Below, piece by piece: positions 17,779 through 26,295 of a DNA stretch of 64,000 bases. The position numbers were made by a program, and so were the translations under genes. The DNA is from DATHWB01 sp040880725. Lineage in GTDB: Bacteria > Actinomycetota > Acidimicrobiia > Spongiisociales > ZC4RG35. The stretch lies in contig JBBDHV010000039.1 of assembly GCA_040880725.1 (NCBI GenBank), positions 30,147 to 94,146 on the forward strand. Reading direction: 5' to 3'. How positions within the stretch are numbered: position 1 is the first letter of the stretch; the number at the start of each line of letters is the position of its first letter. The notes under the pieces are model-generated. The model searched no databases. It worked only from the letters and a program-made list of their open reading frames with translations, and was not told the origin of the DNA.

Positions 17779-18650
17779 CGGATCGCCTCGAAGTCACTCG
17801 GCCAGTTGGGCTGGACGAGGTGCCACTGTTCGGGTGCCGCCCGGATGAGTGTCTCGAGTTCGTGGGCGATGGCCTGGGTGGTGGCCCGGACACGGGCAGG
17901 ACGGTCGGGTCCTTCGGCGACCTGGAGCGGCGGGCGGACGACGACGTGGTGACCTCCGGCATCGAAGTAGGTGGCGACAGGCAGGATCGGTGCTCCTGTC
18001 CGAATCGCCAGGGAGGCCGGCCCCGCAGGCATCGTGGTCTTTTCGCCGAAGAACTCGACCTCCACCCCTTTGCCTCTGATGTCTCGGTCGCACAGCAGCG
18101 CGACCACGCCTTTTCGTGCGAGCACGGCCTCGAGATCCCGGATCACCTGCCCGCCGCCGGTCGCGAGCACGATGCCGATGTCCATGGACGTGCGCAGATC
18201 CAGAAACCAGTCACGGATCCGATGATTCTTCAGGTTCTCGGCGACGGCGACCACCTCCAGTCCGAGTCGGGTCCCGACGGTCGAGGAGAACTCCCAGTTG
18301 CCCATGTGCGGGAGGGCAACGATGACTCCGCCGCTGGCATCGCGGGCCGCTTCCAGATGCTCGAGTCCTTCGACGGTGGTCCGCGCGTCGACGGTGGCTT
18401 TCCGGCGGGGACGCACCCAGAGCGCTTCGGCCCAGTACCGCCCGTACGCCCCGAAGACCGCCGACACATGAGACGACACGTCCGCTTCGGGAACTCCCAT
18501 GCGGCGGGCGTGGCGCTCGACCATCGCCCGGCGGCCGGTGCCGAATCGTCCGAACGTACGGCCGGCGAGTTGGCCTGCGACGATGGCGAGACGAAAAGGG
18601 AGGAGGCCGACGAGTCCCGTTCCGACACGCATGGCCAGATAGGCCAGCAT
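17775..18650 (-). CDS. Phosphatidylinositol mannoside acyltransferase (LpxL/HtrB family)
   Basis: A 291-aa lysophospholipid-type acyltransferase with an N-terminal membrane segment, the catalytic HMGNWE motif (PHMGNWEFSS), and later GPASLAIRTGAPILPVATYF. In mycobacteria the equivalent, encoded between pgsA and pimA, acylates the mannose of PIM1/PIM2. The ATG at 18650 lies only 2 bases from the edge of the 168-bp element inserted upstream, so its leader comes from that element and shows no clear Shine-Dalgarno. An internal ATG seven codons in (MRVGTGLVG) is an alternative start. Confidence 0.9.
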   Translation of the reverse strand: MLAYLAMRVGTGLVGLLPFRLAIVAGQLAGRTFGRFGTGRRAMVERHARRMGVPEADVSSHVSAVFGAYGRYWAEALWVRPRRKATVDARTTVEGLEHLEAARDASGGVIVALPHMGNWEFSSTVGTRLGLEVVAVAENLKNHRIRDWFLDLRTSMDIGIVLATGGGQVIRDLEAVLARKGVVALLCDRDIRGKGVEVEFFGEKTTMPAGPASLAIRTGAPILPVATYFDAGGHHVVVRPPLQVAEGPDRPARVRATTQAIAHELETLIRAAPEQWHLVQPNWPSDFEAIR

Positions 18651-18652
18651 GT

Positions 18653-18820
18653 CTAGTGGTCCGTCGCCGAAATAATGAGGCGGTCTCTCCGGCCCATGAC
18701 GCCCCTGGCGGCGTCCTCCTCCTCGCCGAACGGGCCAAGTGCGACTGCGTCAGAAGTCCTTGCCAGATGACGCCATGTGCTCGGAGACACCGCGCACCTA
18801 TTTCGGCGACACACCACTAG
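18653..18820 (+). mobile_element. 168-bp MITE-like element with imperfect terminal inverted repeats
   Basis: The left end CTAGTGGTCCGTCGCCGAAA and the reverse complement of the right end CTAGTGGTGTGTCGCCGAAA match at 18 of 20 bases. Similarity continues for about 20 more bases (GTCTCTCCG vs GTGTCTCCG). Both ends are bounded by CTAG. No transposase fits inside. The right-hand CTAG supplies the pgsA stop, and removing the element with one CTAG would leave TAG-AC-ATG, a two-base pgsA-patA junction. In RNA the arms would form a long hairpin between the two genes. Confidence 0.75.
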
Positions 18821-19389
18821 GTCTTGATCTGTTCGTAGGTCGTCCAGAACCGCTGTCCGGCGGTGAACCATGCCGCGGCGACGAAGACCCACAGCATCGG
18901 CTCGATGTAGCCGGTGAGCATTCCCAGTGTGACGAGGATCACCCGCTCGGCGCGACCCATGAGGCCCCCGCGGCCGTCGATTCCGACCGCTTCGGCCTTC
19001 GCACGCATGTAGGGGATGAGGAGCGACCCTCCGAGCGCCAGCAACGACAGCAGCAGGATCCGCACTTCGCCGCGCTGGCTGACGGCGAGGCCGGTGAGGA
19101 CCGCGATCTCGCCGAGCCGGTCGACGGTGGCGTCGAGGAAGCCGCCCCGTTCGGTCACCTTCCCGGAGGCCCGAGCGACAGAGCCGTCGAGTCCGTCGAG
19201 GGCCGAGCCGGCCAGGGCGACGAGTGCGCCGATGATGATCTCGCCGACCCCGATCAGCACCGCGCCGAAGATTGCGATGAAGAGCCCGAACAGGGTCATG
19301 AAGGTCGGGGACACCCCGAGGCGGGCGAGGAACCGCCCGATCGGCTCGAGAATTCCCTGCACGCGGGGACGCACCCGCATGTCGATCAT
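18817..19389 (-). CDS. pgsA: Phosphatidylinositol phosphate synthase (CDP-alcohol phosphatidyltransferase)
   Basis: A 190-aa membrane enzyme with about five transmembrane segments. The full CDP-alcohol phosphotransferase motif is present: DGLDGSVAR, then GGFLDATVDR, near residues 64-91. In this PIM-gene neighbourhood it most likely condenses CDP-diacylglycerol with inositol phosphate, the first step to phosphatidylinositol. The stop codon TAG lies in the terminal CTAG of the inserted element downstream. Confidence 0.9.
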   Translation of the reverse strand: MIDMRVRPRVQGILEPIGRFLARLGVSPTFMTLFGLFIAIFGAVLIGVGEIIIGALVALAGSALDGLDGSVARASGKVTERGGFLDATVDRLGEIAVLTGLAVSQRGEVRILLLSLLALGGSLLIPYMRAKAEAVGIDGRGGLMGRAERVILVTLGMLTGYIEPMLWVFVAAAWFTAGQRFWTTYEQIKT

Positions 19390-19495
19390 CGCCGCAAACT
19401 ACCACGCGGCCACGGCCGGTTCCGCCGGCGAACCGTGTTCGGTGGGCCACCGCTGGGCCGCGATGTCTAGGGTCGGTAATTCCGATCATCGATGC

Positions 19496-19511
19496 GTGAA
19501 GGAGGTCCTCA
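19496..19511 (+). promoter_or_regulatory. Strong ribosome binding site that fixes a GTG start
   Basis: GAAGGAGGTCCTCA immediately precedes the GTG at 19512. It is a near-complete anti-Shine-Dalgarno match (AAGGAGGT) 6-7 bases from the start, so it decides the GTG start of the EF-G paralogue. Confidence 0.75.
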
Positions 19512-21560
19512 GTGATCCCGGAGAAGATCCGCAATGTCGCTCTCGTCGGTCACGGCGGAAGCGGCAAGACCTCCCTCGCCGAAGCACTGCTCCACGTCAG
19601 TGGTGTGACGTCTCGACTCGGCTCGGTCGACGCCGGCACGTCGCTTCTCGACCACACCCCCGAGGAGCAGGAACGCAAGATCTCTCTCGAGCTGGCAACC
19701 GCCGTCGTCGAGTGGCATGACCACCGCATCAACCTGATCGACACGCCGGGATACGCCGATTTCGCAGGCGACGCCCGCGCCGCCCTCCGGGCCGCCGACC
19801 TCGCACTCTTCGTCGTGTCGGCCGTCGACGGGGTGGAGGTGGGGACCGAACTGATGTGGAGAGCCGCCGCGGAGGAAGGGATTCCCCGGGCGATCATGAT
19901 CACGAAGCTCGATCGGGAGCGTGCGAGTTTCGACCGCACCCTCGCCCAACTGCGTGAGGCCTTCGGGAAGAGAGTCGCTCCCATCCAGGTGCCGATCGGT
20001 TCCGAGTCGTCACTCACCGGCGTGGCGCGCGTCGTCTCGGGACGTTGCTACGACTACGCACGGGGCGCCAAGACGGGGACGTTGATCGACACACCCGACG
20101 AGGTCGCGGATCTGATCGCTGCCACTCACACGTCCCTCATCGAGTCGGTCGTCGAAACGGACGACGCCCTGATGGAGGCCTACTTCGAGGGCGTCGAGCC
20201 GGAACGTGACATCATCGTCAAGACCGTCCACCAGGGGATGCTGGACGCCGAGATCTTCCCGGTCCTGGTGTCGTCGTCGACGAACCTGGTCGGCATCGAC
20301 CTGTTCGGCGAGTTCCTGGTGGACTTCGCACCGAACCCGCTCGAACGTCTCATCCCGCCGCTCGAATCCGGTGAGCTCTCGCCCACCGTCGACGGCCCCA
20401 CCGTCGCCTACGTCTTCAAGACGGTGTCGGATCCGTTCCTCGGGAAGATCTCCATGTTCCGGGTGTATCGGGGCTCGGTGAAACACGACCAGCATGTCGA
20501 GGTCGCGGGCGGGGAAGTGGTCCGAATGCACAACCTGTTCCGCATGCAGGGCAAAGACCACACCGATGCCGACGAGATCCTCACAGGTGGAATCGGAGCG
20601 GTGGCAAAAGTCGACGAGATCACCACTGGCGACACGTTGCGGGCCCCCGGTACCGATGTCCGGCTGGCCAAAGTGGCCTATCCGAGGCCGGTCATGGAGC
20701 TCGCCATCGAGCCGCATTCGAACCAGGACGACGAGAAGCTGTCGATCGCGCTGGCGAAGGCCCAGGAGGAGGATCCGACGATCTCGGTGGAGCGGCGGGC
20801 GGAGACCCACGAAACCATCCTGTCCGGACTCGGGGACATGCATCTCGACGTCACGCTCCATCGCATCTCCCGCAAGTACGGGGTGCAGGTGGACACTCAC
20901 GTCCCCACGATTCCGTACCGCGAGACGATCACCACGACCGCCTCCGCGGAGGGCAGGCACAAGAAGCAGTCCGGCGGACGGGGCCAGTACGCCGTTGCCT
21001 TCGTCAAGTTCTCACCGCTGCCCCGGGGCAGCGGCTACTCGTACGTCGACGCCGTCAAAGGCGGAAGCATCCCCCGCCAGTTCATCCCCGCGGTGGACAA
21101 AGGCATCCGGGAGGCGCTCGAGCGGGGGATCCTCGCCGGCTTCCCGGTGGTCGACATCAGCGCCGAGGTGTACGACGGCAAGTACCACGCAGTCGACTCC
21201 GACGAGATGTCCTTCCGCATGGCGGGAATCCAGGGGGTACGGGCCGCAGGACCCGATTTGAAGCCGGTTCTGCTGGAGCCGGTGGCCCACCTGACGGTGC
21301 GGGTTCCGGAGGATCACACCGGGGATATCATGGGCGACATCAACGCCAAGCGGGGTCGCGTGCTGGGTATGGACACCGACGGGTCGCTCCGGGTGATCAC
21401 CGCAGAGGTTCCCTTGGCCGAGGTGCAGCGGTATGCGATCGACCTTCGTTCGATGACGAGCGGTCGGGGCAGCTTCGAACTGGAAATCGACCATTACGAA
21501 GAGGTCCCGCACCAGGAGAGTCAGCGGATCATCGCTGCCGCCCAGGAGGCCGTCAGCTGA
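19512..21560 (+). CDS. Elongation factor G-like GTPase (EF-G2 type)
   Basis: A 682-aa translational GTPase. G1 is GHGGSGKT (residues 13-20) in place of the AHIDAGKT of true EF-G, G3 is DTPGYADF, and G4 is TKLD where EF-G has NKxD. Domains II-V follow, with GLGDMHLDV, GGRGQYAVAFVKF and a C-terminal DINAKRGRVLGMDTDG. This is the EF-G-like subfamily found beside canonical EF-G in actinobacteria. Its role is uncertain and it may not support ordinary translocation. It is followed closely by gltA on the same strand. Confidence 0.9.
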   Translation: MIPEKIRNVALVGHGGSGKTSLAEALLHVSGVTSRLGSVDAGTSLLDHTPEEQERKISLELATAVVEWHDHRINLIDTPGYADFAGDARAALRAADLALFVVSAVDGVEVGTELMWRAAAEEGIPRAIMITKLDRERASFDRTLAQLREAFGKRVAPIQVPIGSESSLTGVARVVSGRCYDYARGAKTGTLIDTPDEVADLIAATHTSLIESVVETDDALMEAYFEGVEPERDIIVKTVHQGMLDAEIFPVLVSSSTNLVGIDLFGEFLVDFAPNPLERLIPPLESGELSPTVDGPTVAYVFKTVSDPFLGKISMFRVYRGSVKHDQHVEVAGGEVVRMHNLFRMQGKDHTDADEILTGGIGAVAKVDEITTGDTLRAPGTDVRLAKVAYPRPVMELAIEPHSNQDDEKLSIALAKAQEEDPTISVERRAETHETILSGLGDMHLDVTLHRISRKYGVQVDTHVPTIPYRETITTTASAEGRHKKQSGGRGQYAVAFVKFSPLPRGSGYSYVDAVKGGSIPRQFIPAVDKGIREALERGILAGFPVVDISAEVYDGKYHAVDSDEMSFRMAGIQGVRAAGPDLKPVLLEPVAHLTVRVPEDHTGDIMGDINAKRGRVLGMDTDGSLRVITAEVPLAEVQRYAIDLRSMTSGRGSFELEIDHYEEVPHQESQRIIAAAQEAVS

Positions 21561-21574
21561 AGGAAGGGAACGAG

Positions 21575-22864
21575 ATGTCCGAGGTGACGATCCGTCACGG
21601 TGAAAAGGAGACGACCGTCCCGGTCGTCGAAGCAACCGAGGGAAACAGCGGATTCGACATCTCGGCAGTCCGGGCCGACCTGGGTCTGGTGACCCTGGAC
21701 CGCGGTTTCGGCAACACTGCCGAAAGCCCGAGCACCGTGTCCTACATCGACGGCGAGGAAGGTGTGCTGCTGTACCGGGGTTACCCGATCGAGCAGTTGG
21801 CGGAGCACTCGAGCTTTCTCGAGGTGTCCTATCTCCTCAACTACGGCGAGTTGCCGACCGCCCATCAGCTCTCCGAGTTCGAGGAGTCGATCCGGCGCCA
21901 CACCCTGCTGCGCGAGGACATGAAGTACCTGCTGGAGGCGTTCCCGCACGCAGCCCACCCGATGCAGATTCTCGCCTCGGGCGTTTCGGCGATGGCCACG
22001 TACTACCCCGACGCCCTCGATCCGAAGAACGAGGAGTCGGTCGACATTTCGGCTCGTCGCCTGATCGCCAAGGTTCCGACGATGATCGCGTTGGCGCACA
22101 AGTACAGCGTTCATCAGCCGGCGATGTATCCCCGCAACGACTTGGACTACACGGCCAACTTCCTGCACATGATGTTCGCCGTCCCCCCGGAGGACTACGA
22201 GATCGACCCCGTCGTGGTGAAGGCACTCGAAGTCTTGCTCATCCTCCACGCCGATCACGGCCAGAACTGTTCGTCCTCGGCGGTGCGACTGGTCGGCTCC
22301 GGGCAGGCCAACATCTTCTCGTCGATCTCGGCAGGGATCCACGCCCTGAGCGGCCCGCTGCACGGTGGCGCCAATCAGGCAGTGCTCGAGATGCTGCAGA
22401 AGATCACCGAGTCCGGCGACAGCGTGGACAGCTTCGTCAAGCGGGCCAAGGACAAGAACGACCCGTTCCGTCTCATGGGCTTCGGACACCGGGTGTACAA
22501 GAACTTCGACCCGAGGGCGAAGATCATCAAGCAGGCGGCCGCGGACGTCCTCGACCAACTGCACGTCACCGACCCGATGCTCGAAGTGGCGACGCAACTC
22601 GAGCAGGTCGCGTTGGAGGACGACTACTTCATCGAGCGCAAGCTCTACCCGAACGTGGACTTCTACTCCGGCATCATCTACCGGGCGATGGGTTTCCCGA
22701 ACGAGATGTTCCCGGTCCTTTTCGCCTTGGGCCGCCTCCCCGGCTGGATCGCCCAGTGGCGGGAGATGAGCTCAGACCCGAAGGGCCGCATCTACCGCCC
22801 CCGCCAGGTCTACGTCGGTGCCCCCACCCGGGATTACACCCCCATCACCGACCGAACTGCTTGA
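21575..22864 (+). CDS. gltA: Citrate synthase
   Basis: A 429-aa type II-like enzyme that condenses oxaloacetate and acetyl-CoA in the TCA cycle. It has LLYRGYPIEQLAEHS, LHADHGQNCSS, GPLHGGANQAVLEML (catalytic His), FGHRVYKNFDPRAKI (second catalytic His) and LYPNVDFYSGIIYRAMGFP (catalytic Asp). It lies 14 bases after the EF-G paralogue. Its TGA stop is shared with the first bases of repeat copy D. Confidence 0.95.
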   Translation: MSEVTIRHGEKETTVPVVEATEGNSGFDISAVRADLGLVTLDRGFGNTAESPSTVSYIDGEEGVLLYRGYPIEQLAEHSSFLEVSYLLNYGELPTAHQLSEFEESIRRHTLLREDMKYLLEAFPHAAHPMQILASGVSAMATYYPDALDPKNEESVDISARRLIAKVPTMIALAHKYSVHQPAMYPRNDLDYTANFLHMMFAVPPEDYEIDPVVVKALEVLLILHADHGQNCSSSAVRLVGSGQANIFSSISAGIHALSGPLHGGANQAVLEMLQKITESGDSVDSFVKRAKDKNDPFRLMGFGHRVYKNFDPRAKIIKQAAADVLDQLHVTDPMLEVATQLEQVALEDDYFIERKLYPNVDFYSGIIYRAMGFPNEMFPVLFALGRLPGWIAQWREMSSDPKGRIYRPRQVYVGAPTRDYTPITDRTA

Positions 22865-22984
22865 TTGTGCGGGGGGGCGACCCCCCTGCACCCCCCGAAC
22901 GGCGCGGCTGCCGGTGTCGGGGGTCACCTGCGGACCCATTCCATGGCTCATGACGAGACATGATCGCGGAGGCCTGGAACGCGC
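22861..22984 (+). repeat. GC-rich intergenic repeat, copy D
   Basis: It begins TTGATTGTGC with a G7 run, CGA, C6 and TGCACCCCCC, then GAACGGCGCGGCTGCC, and has the conserved tail GGCTCATGACGAGA and TCGCGGAGGCCTGGAACGC. The gltA stop codon TGA is bases 2-4 of the repeat. It faces copy E tail to tail. The whole gltA-ferritin gap (383 bases) is made of copies D, E and F. Confidence 0.85.
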
Positions 22985-23002
22985 GAGACGTCGCTGGCTA
23001 TG

Positions 23003-23127
23003 AAGCGTCCTGGACCTCCGCCAGCAGATCTCGTCATGAGCCCTCGGGTGGACCCGCAGACAGACCAGGAATCGACGGCCGCGCCAAGCGGGGGGTGCCG
23101 GGGGGTTCGACCCCCTGCACAATTAAA
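23003..23127 (-). repeat. GC-rich intergenic repeat, copy E (inverted)
   Basis: On the minus strand it reads TTTAATTGTGCAGGGGG, TCGA, C6, GGCACCCCCC, GCTTGGCGCGGC, and a tail GGCTCATGACGAGATC and TGGCGGAGGTCCAGGACGC like that of copy D. The loop here is TTCGA instead of CGA, and compensating changes keep the hairpin. The left edge is approximate. Confidence 0.85.
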
Positions 23128-23251
23128 GAGCGTCCCAGACCGCGTCGTGAAGGTTCGGTCATGAGTCATTGGGTGAATTCCCAGCCGAACGAGACCGTGC
23201 CAGCCGCGCCAAGCGGGGGGTGCCGGGGGGTTCGACCCCCTGCACAATTAA
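23128..23251 (-). repeat. GC-rich intergenic repeat, copy F (inverted, tandem with E)
   Basis: On the minus strand it begins CTTAATTGTGCAGGGGG and runs to CAATGACTCATGACCG and TCTGGGACGC, where copy E begins. It is nearly identical to copy E over the first 50 bases. The ferritin stop codon TAA (23248-23250) lies within its opening TTAATTG. Confidence 0.85.
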
Positions 23252-23739
23252 GCAGCTTGTCTTTGGCCGAGTTCCCGGTCGAGGAGGAGGAGTGCGCCGC
23301 CGTCGTCGCCGATCATCTTGAGTTGTTCGACGATGTCCGAGACGATGGATTCCTCTTCGATCTGTTCTTCGAGAAACCATTGGAGAAGGGCGAAGCTGGC
23401 CGAGTCGCCGTCGGCGAGGGCGGCGGCGTAGAGACCGGAGATGGCTTGGGAGACTCGCTGTTCCTGTGCGAAGGCGGTTTCGAACGCGTCGAGGACGGAC
23501 TCGAAGTCGGTCTTGGGCGCCTCGCCGCCTCCGAGGCTGATCGTGTTGCCGCGATGGAGCACATGGTCGAAGAACTTCAGGGCGTGGGCACGTTCTTCTT
23601 CAGATTGGACCCGCATCCATTGCGCCATCCCCTGCAGGCTTCGGCTGTCGAAGTAGGCAGCCATCTGCAGGTAGGCGATCGATGATGCCAGTTCGAGGTC
23701 GATCTGGCGGTTGAACTTCTCAGCGAGTGAATCGGACAT
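23248..23739 (-). CDS. Ferritin (non-haem, BfrB/Ftn type)
   Basis: A 163-aa four-helix protein starting MSDSLAEKFNRQIDLELASS. Ferroxidase ligands are visible: E in QIDLELASSIAYLQMA, E-x2-H in SEEERAHALKFFDH, later E in FAQEQRVSQAI and the QWFLEEQIEEESI region. It stores iron as a 24-mer in related proteins. An ATG two codons upstream (23745) is equally possible. The longer open frame upstream overlaps the neighbouring gene and does not resemble ferritin. The stop codon is shared with repeat copy F. Confidence 0.92.
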   Translation of the reverse strand: MSDSLAEKFNRQIDLELASSIAYLQMAAYFDSRSLQGMAQWMRVQSEEERAHALKFFDHVLHRGNTISLGGGEAPKTDFESVLDAFETAFAQEQRVSQAISGLYAAALADGDSASFALLQWFLEEQIEEESIVSDIVEQLKMIGDDGGALLLLDRELGQRQAA

Positions 23740-23755
23740 TCTCATGCCCGAGAAC

Positions 23756-24247
23756 TTAGCTTTCTTCGCCGCCGCCAACTGGCGGAACGTCTTCGGCGTA
23801 CACCTCTTCGGCGAGGTCGCCGGTGAGTGCGTCGAACTGGACGAGGGCTCGCCGGCTGGGGGGCTCGTCGGCGGAATACATGATGACCTGCCAGTGGGGC
23901 CGGGACCGCCATCCGACGAAGGTGACTGCCGCGGAGGCATGTCCGACGGGAAAGCCGACGTGGGTCGCGGCTTTGGAGAGGGCGGCTTCCTGGTCGATTT
24001 GGAGCGGCCAGGACGCGGCGATGTGCCAGCCGGCGAGTACGACGAGGAGTCCCACGCCGAGCCACATCAGCGGCTGATTGGCGGCGAGTCCGGCGAGCAG
24101 GACCCCAGCCCCCAGGTAGATCCATCCGGACACTCGACGCCGCCGCGGATCCGGAAACCGGTACGGGCCGACGATGGAACTGTCGAGTTCGTCGGGGACG
24201 CCTGCGGTTTCCGCAACGTCGGAGGGGATGTGAATTCCGTCTGTCAT
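23756..24247 (-). CDS. Two-pass membrane protein of unknown function
   Basis: A 163-aa protein starting MTDGIHIPSDVAETAG. Two adjacent hydrophobic segments (WIYLGAGVLLAGLAANQ and WLGVGLLVVLAGWHIAAS, about residues 47-85) precede a C-terminal soluble domain with AVTFVGWRSRPHWQVIMYS and RALVQFDALTGDLAEEVY, loosely like a PepSY-type fold. The start ATG overlaps the thrS stop (ATGA), so it is translationally coupled to thrS. I do not recognise a family. Confidence 0.75.
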   Translation of the reverse strand: MTDGIHIPSDVAETAGVPDELDSSIVGPYRFPDPRRRRVSGWIYLGAGVLLAGLAANQPLMWLGVGLLVVLAGWHIAASWPLQIDQEAALSKAATHVGFPVGHASAAVTFVGWRSRPHWQVIMYSADEPPSRRALVQFDALTGDLAEEVYAEDVPPVGGGEES

Positions 24248-26190
24248 GGTCTGGTGGGTGGCTCGGCTTCGGCACTCAACTCGGCGATGATCTCGTCGAC
24301 GGCGACTCCGCGCTTTTCGTCGTCGTCGCCGTACCGACGGTACCCGGAGGTGCCGCTCTCGACGTCTTTGTCGCCGACGACGAGCACGGCGGGGGTCTTG
24401 TGGGTGATGGCCCTCCGCACTTTCTCGCCGACGGTCTCGTCGCTCTCGTCGACTTCGGCCCGCAGTCCTGCGGCTTTCATCTGGTCCCGGACGCTCCAGG
24501 CGTAGTCGTTGTGCCGGTCGGCGACGGGGACGATCTGGGCCTGGACGGGTGCCAGCCACGTCGGGAACGCCCCGGCGTAATGCTCGGTGAGCACTCCGAA
24601 GAACCGCTCCAGCGAACCGGCTTTGGCACAGTGGATCATGACGGGACGCTCGGCCGCGTTCTCCTTGCCGGCATAGGTGAGGTCGAAGCGTTCGGGATGG
24701 GAGAAGTCGGCCTGGATGGTCGACATCTGCCACCGACGGCCGATGGCGTCTTTGATGTGGACGTCGATCTTCGGACCGTAGAACGCACCTTCTCCTTCGG
24801 CGACGGTGTAGGGCTGTCCGACTTCGTCGAGGGCGGCGGCGAGCTGCTGTTCGGCGATCGCCCACAGGTCGAGGTCGCCCACGTACTTTTCGGGCCGGGT
24901 GGACAGATCGGCTTCGAATTCGGTGAAGCCGAAGGAGCCGAGCCATTCGAGCACGAAGTCGAGGTGTCGTTTCAGCTCGCCGGCGAGTTGGTCGCGGGTG
25001 CAGAAGGTGTGCGAGTCGTCCTGGGTGAATCCCCTGGCCCGCAGCAGCCCGTGCAGCACGCCGGAACGTTCGTAGCGGTAGACACTCCCCAATTCCGCGA
25101 ACCGGAGGGGAAGTTCCCGATAGGACCGTGCGCTGCTCTTGTAGATGAGCACGTGGAACGGGCAGTTCATCGGTTTGACCCGGTAGCGCTCGTCTCCGTC
25201 CATTTCGATCGCCGGGTACATGTTCTCGGCGTAGAAGTCGGTGTGCCCGGAGGTGTCCCACAGCGCTTCTCGTGCCACGTGGGGCGAGTAGACGAAGTCG
25301 AACCCGTACTTTTCGTGGAGACGTCTGGAGTGGTCTTCGATCAGCTTGCGGATCATTCCGCCGTTGGGATGCCACACGCTGAGGCCGCCGCCGAGGTCGC
25401 GGGGGAACGAGAAGAGGTCGAGTTCGGGCCCCAGCTTGCGGTGGTCGCGGCGTTCAGCCTCCTCCAGCCGATGGAGGTGTTCTTCCAGTGCCTTCTTGGA
25501 TTCCCATGCCGTCCCGTAGATGCGTTGCAGCTGCGGATTGGCTTCGTCTCCCCGCCAGTACGCACCCGCCGAACGCAGCAGCTTCACTGCCTTGAGCCGC
25601 CCGGTGCTGGGTACGTGCGGCCCGCGGCACAGGTCGACGAAGCCGTTGTTCCGGTACACCGTGACCGTTTCGCCGTCGGGTACTTCGGACGGTTCGACGC
25701 TTTCGATGATCTCGCGTTTGAACTTGTGATCGGCGAAGACTTCCAGGGCTCTGGCTTGGCTCATCGCTTCGCGCACGAAGGGCTGGTCGGCTTCGATGAT
25801 CTCGGCCATTTTCGCTTCGATCGCTTCGAGATCTTCGGGGGTGAACGGCCGTCCGATGTCGAAGTCGTAGTAGAAGCCGTCGGTGATGGGCGGTCCGATC
25901 GCGAATGTCGCACCTTCGTGGAGTGTGAGCACTGCTTGTGCCATGACATGTGCTGCCGAGTGGCGCAGGATGCTCCGGCCGTCGTCGGTGTTCTCGGTGA
26001 CGATTTCGATTGCGCCGCCGTGTGGCAGCGGTCGCATGAGGTCGAGGGCCTCTCCGTCGAGCTTCACTGCGACGGCGGCTTTGGCCAATCGTTCACCGAT
26101 CCGGGCTGCGACATCGTGCCCGCTCGCACCGTCAGGATGCTCGACCCGGGAACCGTCGGGGAGCTGAATCTCTATCGCCAATTGGATCAC
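24244..26190 (-). CDS. thrS: Threonyl-tRNA synthetase
   Basis: A 648-aa class II synthetase. It has an N-terminal TGS domain, the editing/SAD domain (HSAAHVMAQAV with HxxxH and later CRGPHVPSTG), catalytic motif 2 (FAELGSVYRYERSGVLHGLLRARGFTQDD in part: YRYERSGVLHGL), the zinc ligand Cys in KPMNCPFH, and a C-terminal anticodon-binding domain (QIVPVADRHNDYA). The GTG at 26190 is taken as start; a TTG at 26181 is an alternative. It diverges from the kinase-like gene across about 105 bases that must hold both promoters. Confidence 0.95.
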   Translation of the reverse strand: MIQLAIEIQLPDGSRVEHPDGASGHDVAARIGERLAKAAVAVKLDGEALDLMRPLPHGGAIEIVTENTDDGRSILRHSAAHVMAQAVLTLHEGATFAIGPPITDGFYYDFDIGRPFTPEDLEAIEAKMAEIIEADQPFVREAMSQARALEVFADHKFKREIIESVEPSEVPDGETVTVYRNNGFVDLCRGPHVPSTGRLKAVKLLRSAGAYWRGDEANPQLQRIYGTAWESKKALEEHLHRLEEAERRDHRKLGPELDLFSFPRDLGGGLSVWHPNGGMIRKLIEDHSRRLHEKYGFDFVYSPHVAREALWDTSGHTDFYAENMYPAIEMDGDERYRVKPMNCPFHVLIYKSSARSYRELPLRFAELGSVYRYERSGVLHGLLRARGFTQDDSHTFCTRDQLAGELKRHLDFVLEWLGSFGFTEFEADLSTRPEKYVGDLDLWAIAEQQLAAALDEVGQPYTVAEGEGAFYGPKIDVHIKDAIGRRWQMSTIQADFSHPERFDLTYAGKENAAERPVMIHCAKAGSLERFFGVLTEHYAGAFPTWLAPVQAQIVPVADRHNDYAWSVRDQMKAAGLRAEVDESDETVGEKVRRAITHKTPAVLVVGDKDVESGTSGYRRYGDDDEKRGVAVDEIIAELSAEAEPPTRP

Positions 26191-26295
26191 TCGCTAGATT
26201 GCTGGGAGCGCCGCAGGGTACTGCCAGTGCCCACGGGGTCGTTCGCGGTTTTTCGACCAAGACGATGCAGCGAAGCAGAACGGGGATTTGGTCTG

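Noticed and set aside
23090..23126. tRNA-like 3' end (GGGGGTTCGACCCCC)
   Set aside because: It resembles a T-arm, but there is no acceptor, D or anticodon arm; it is part of the repeat hairpin.
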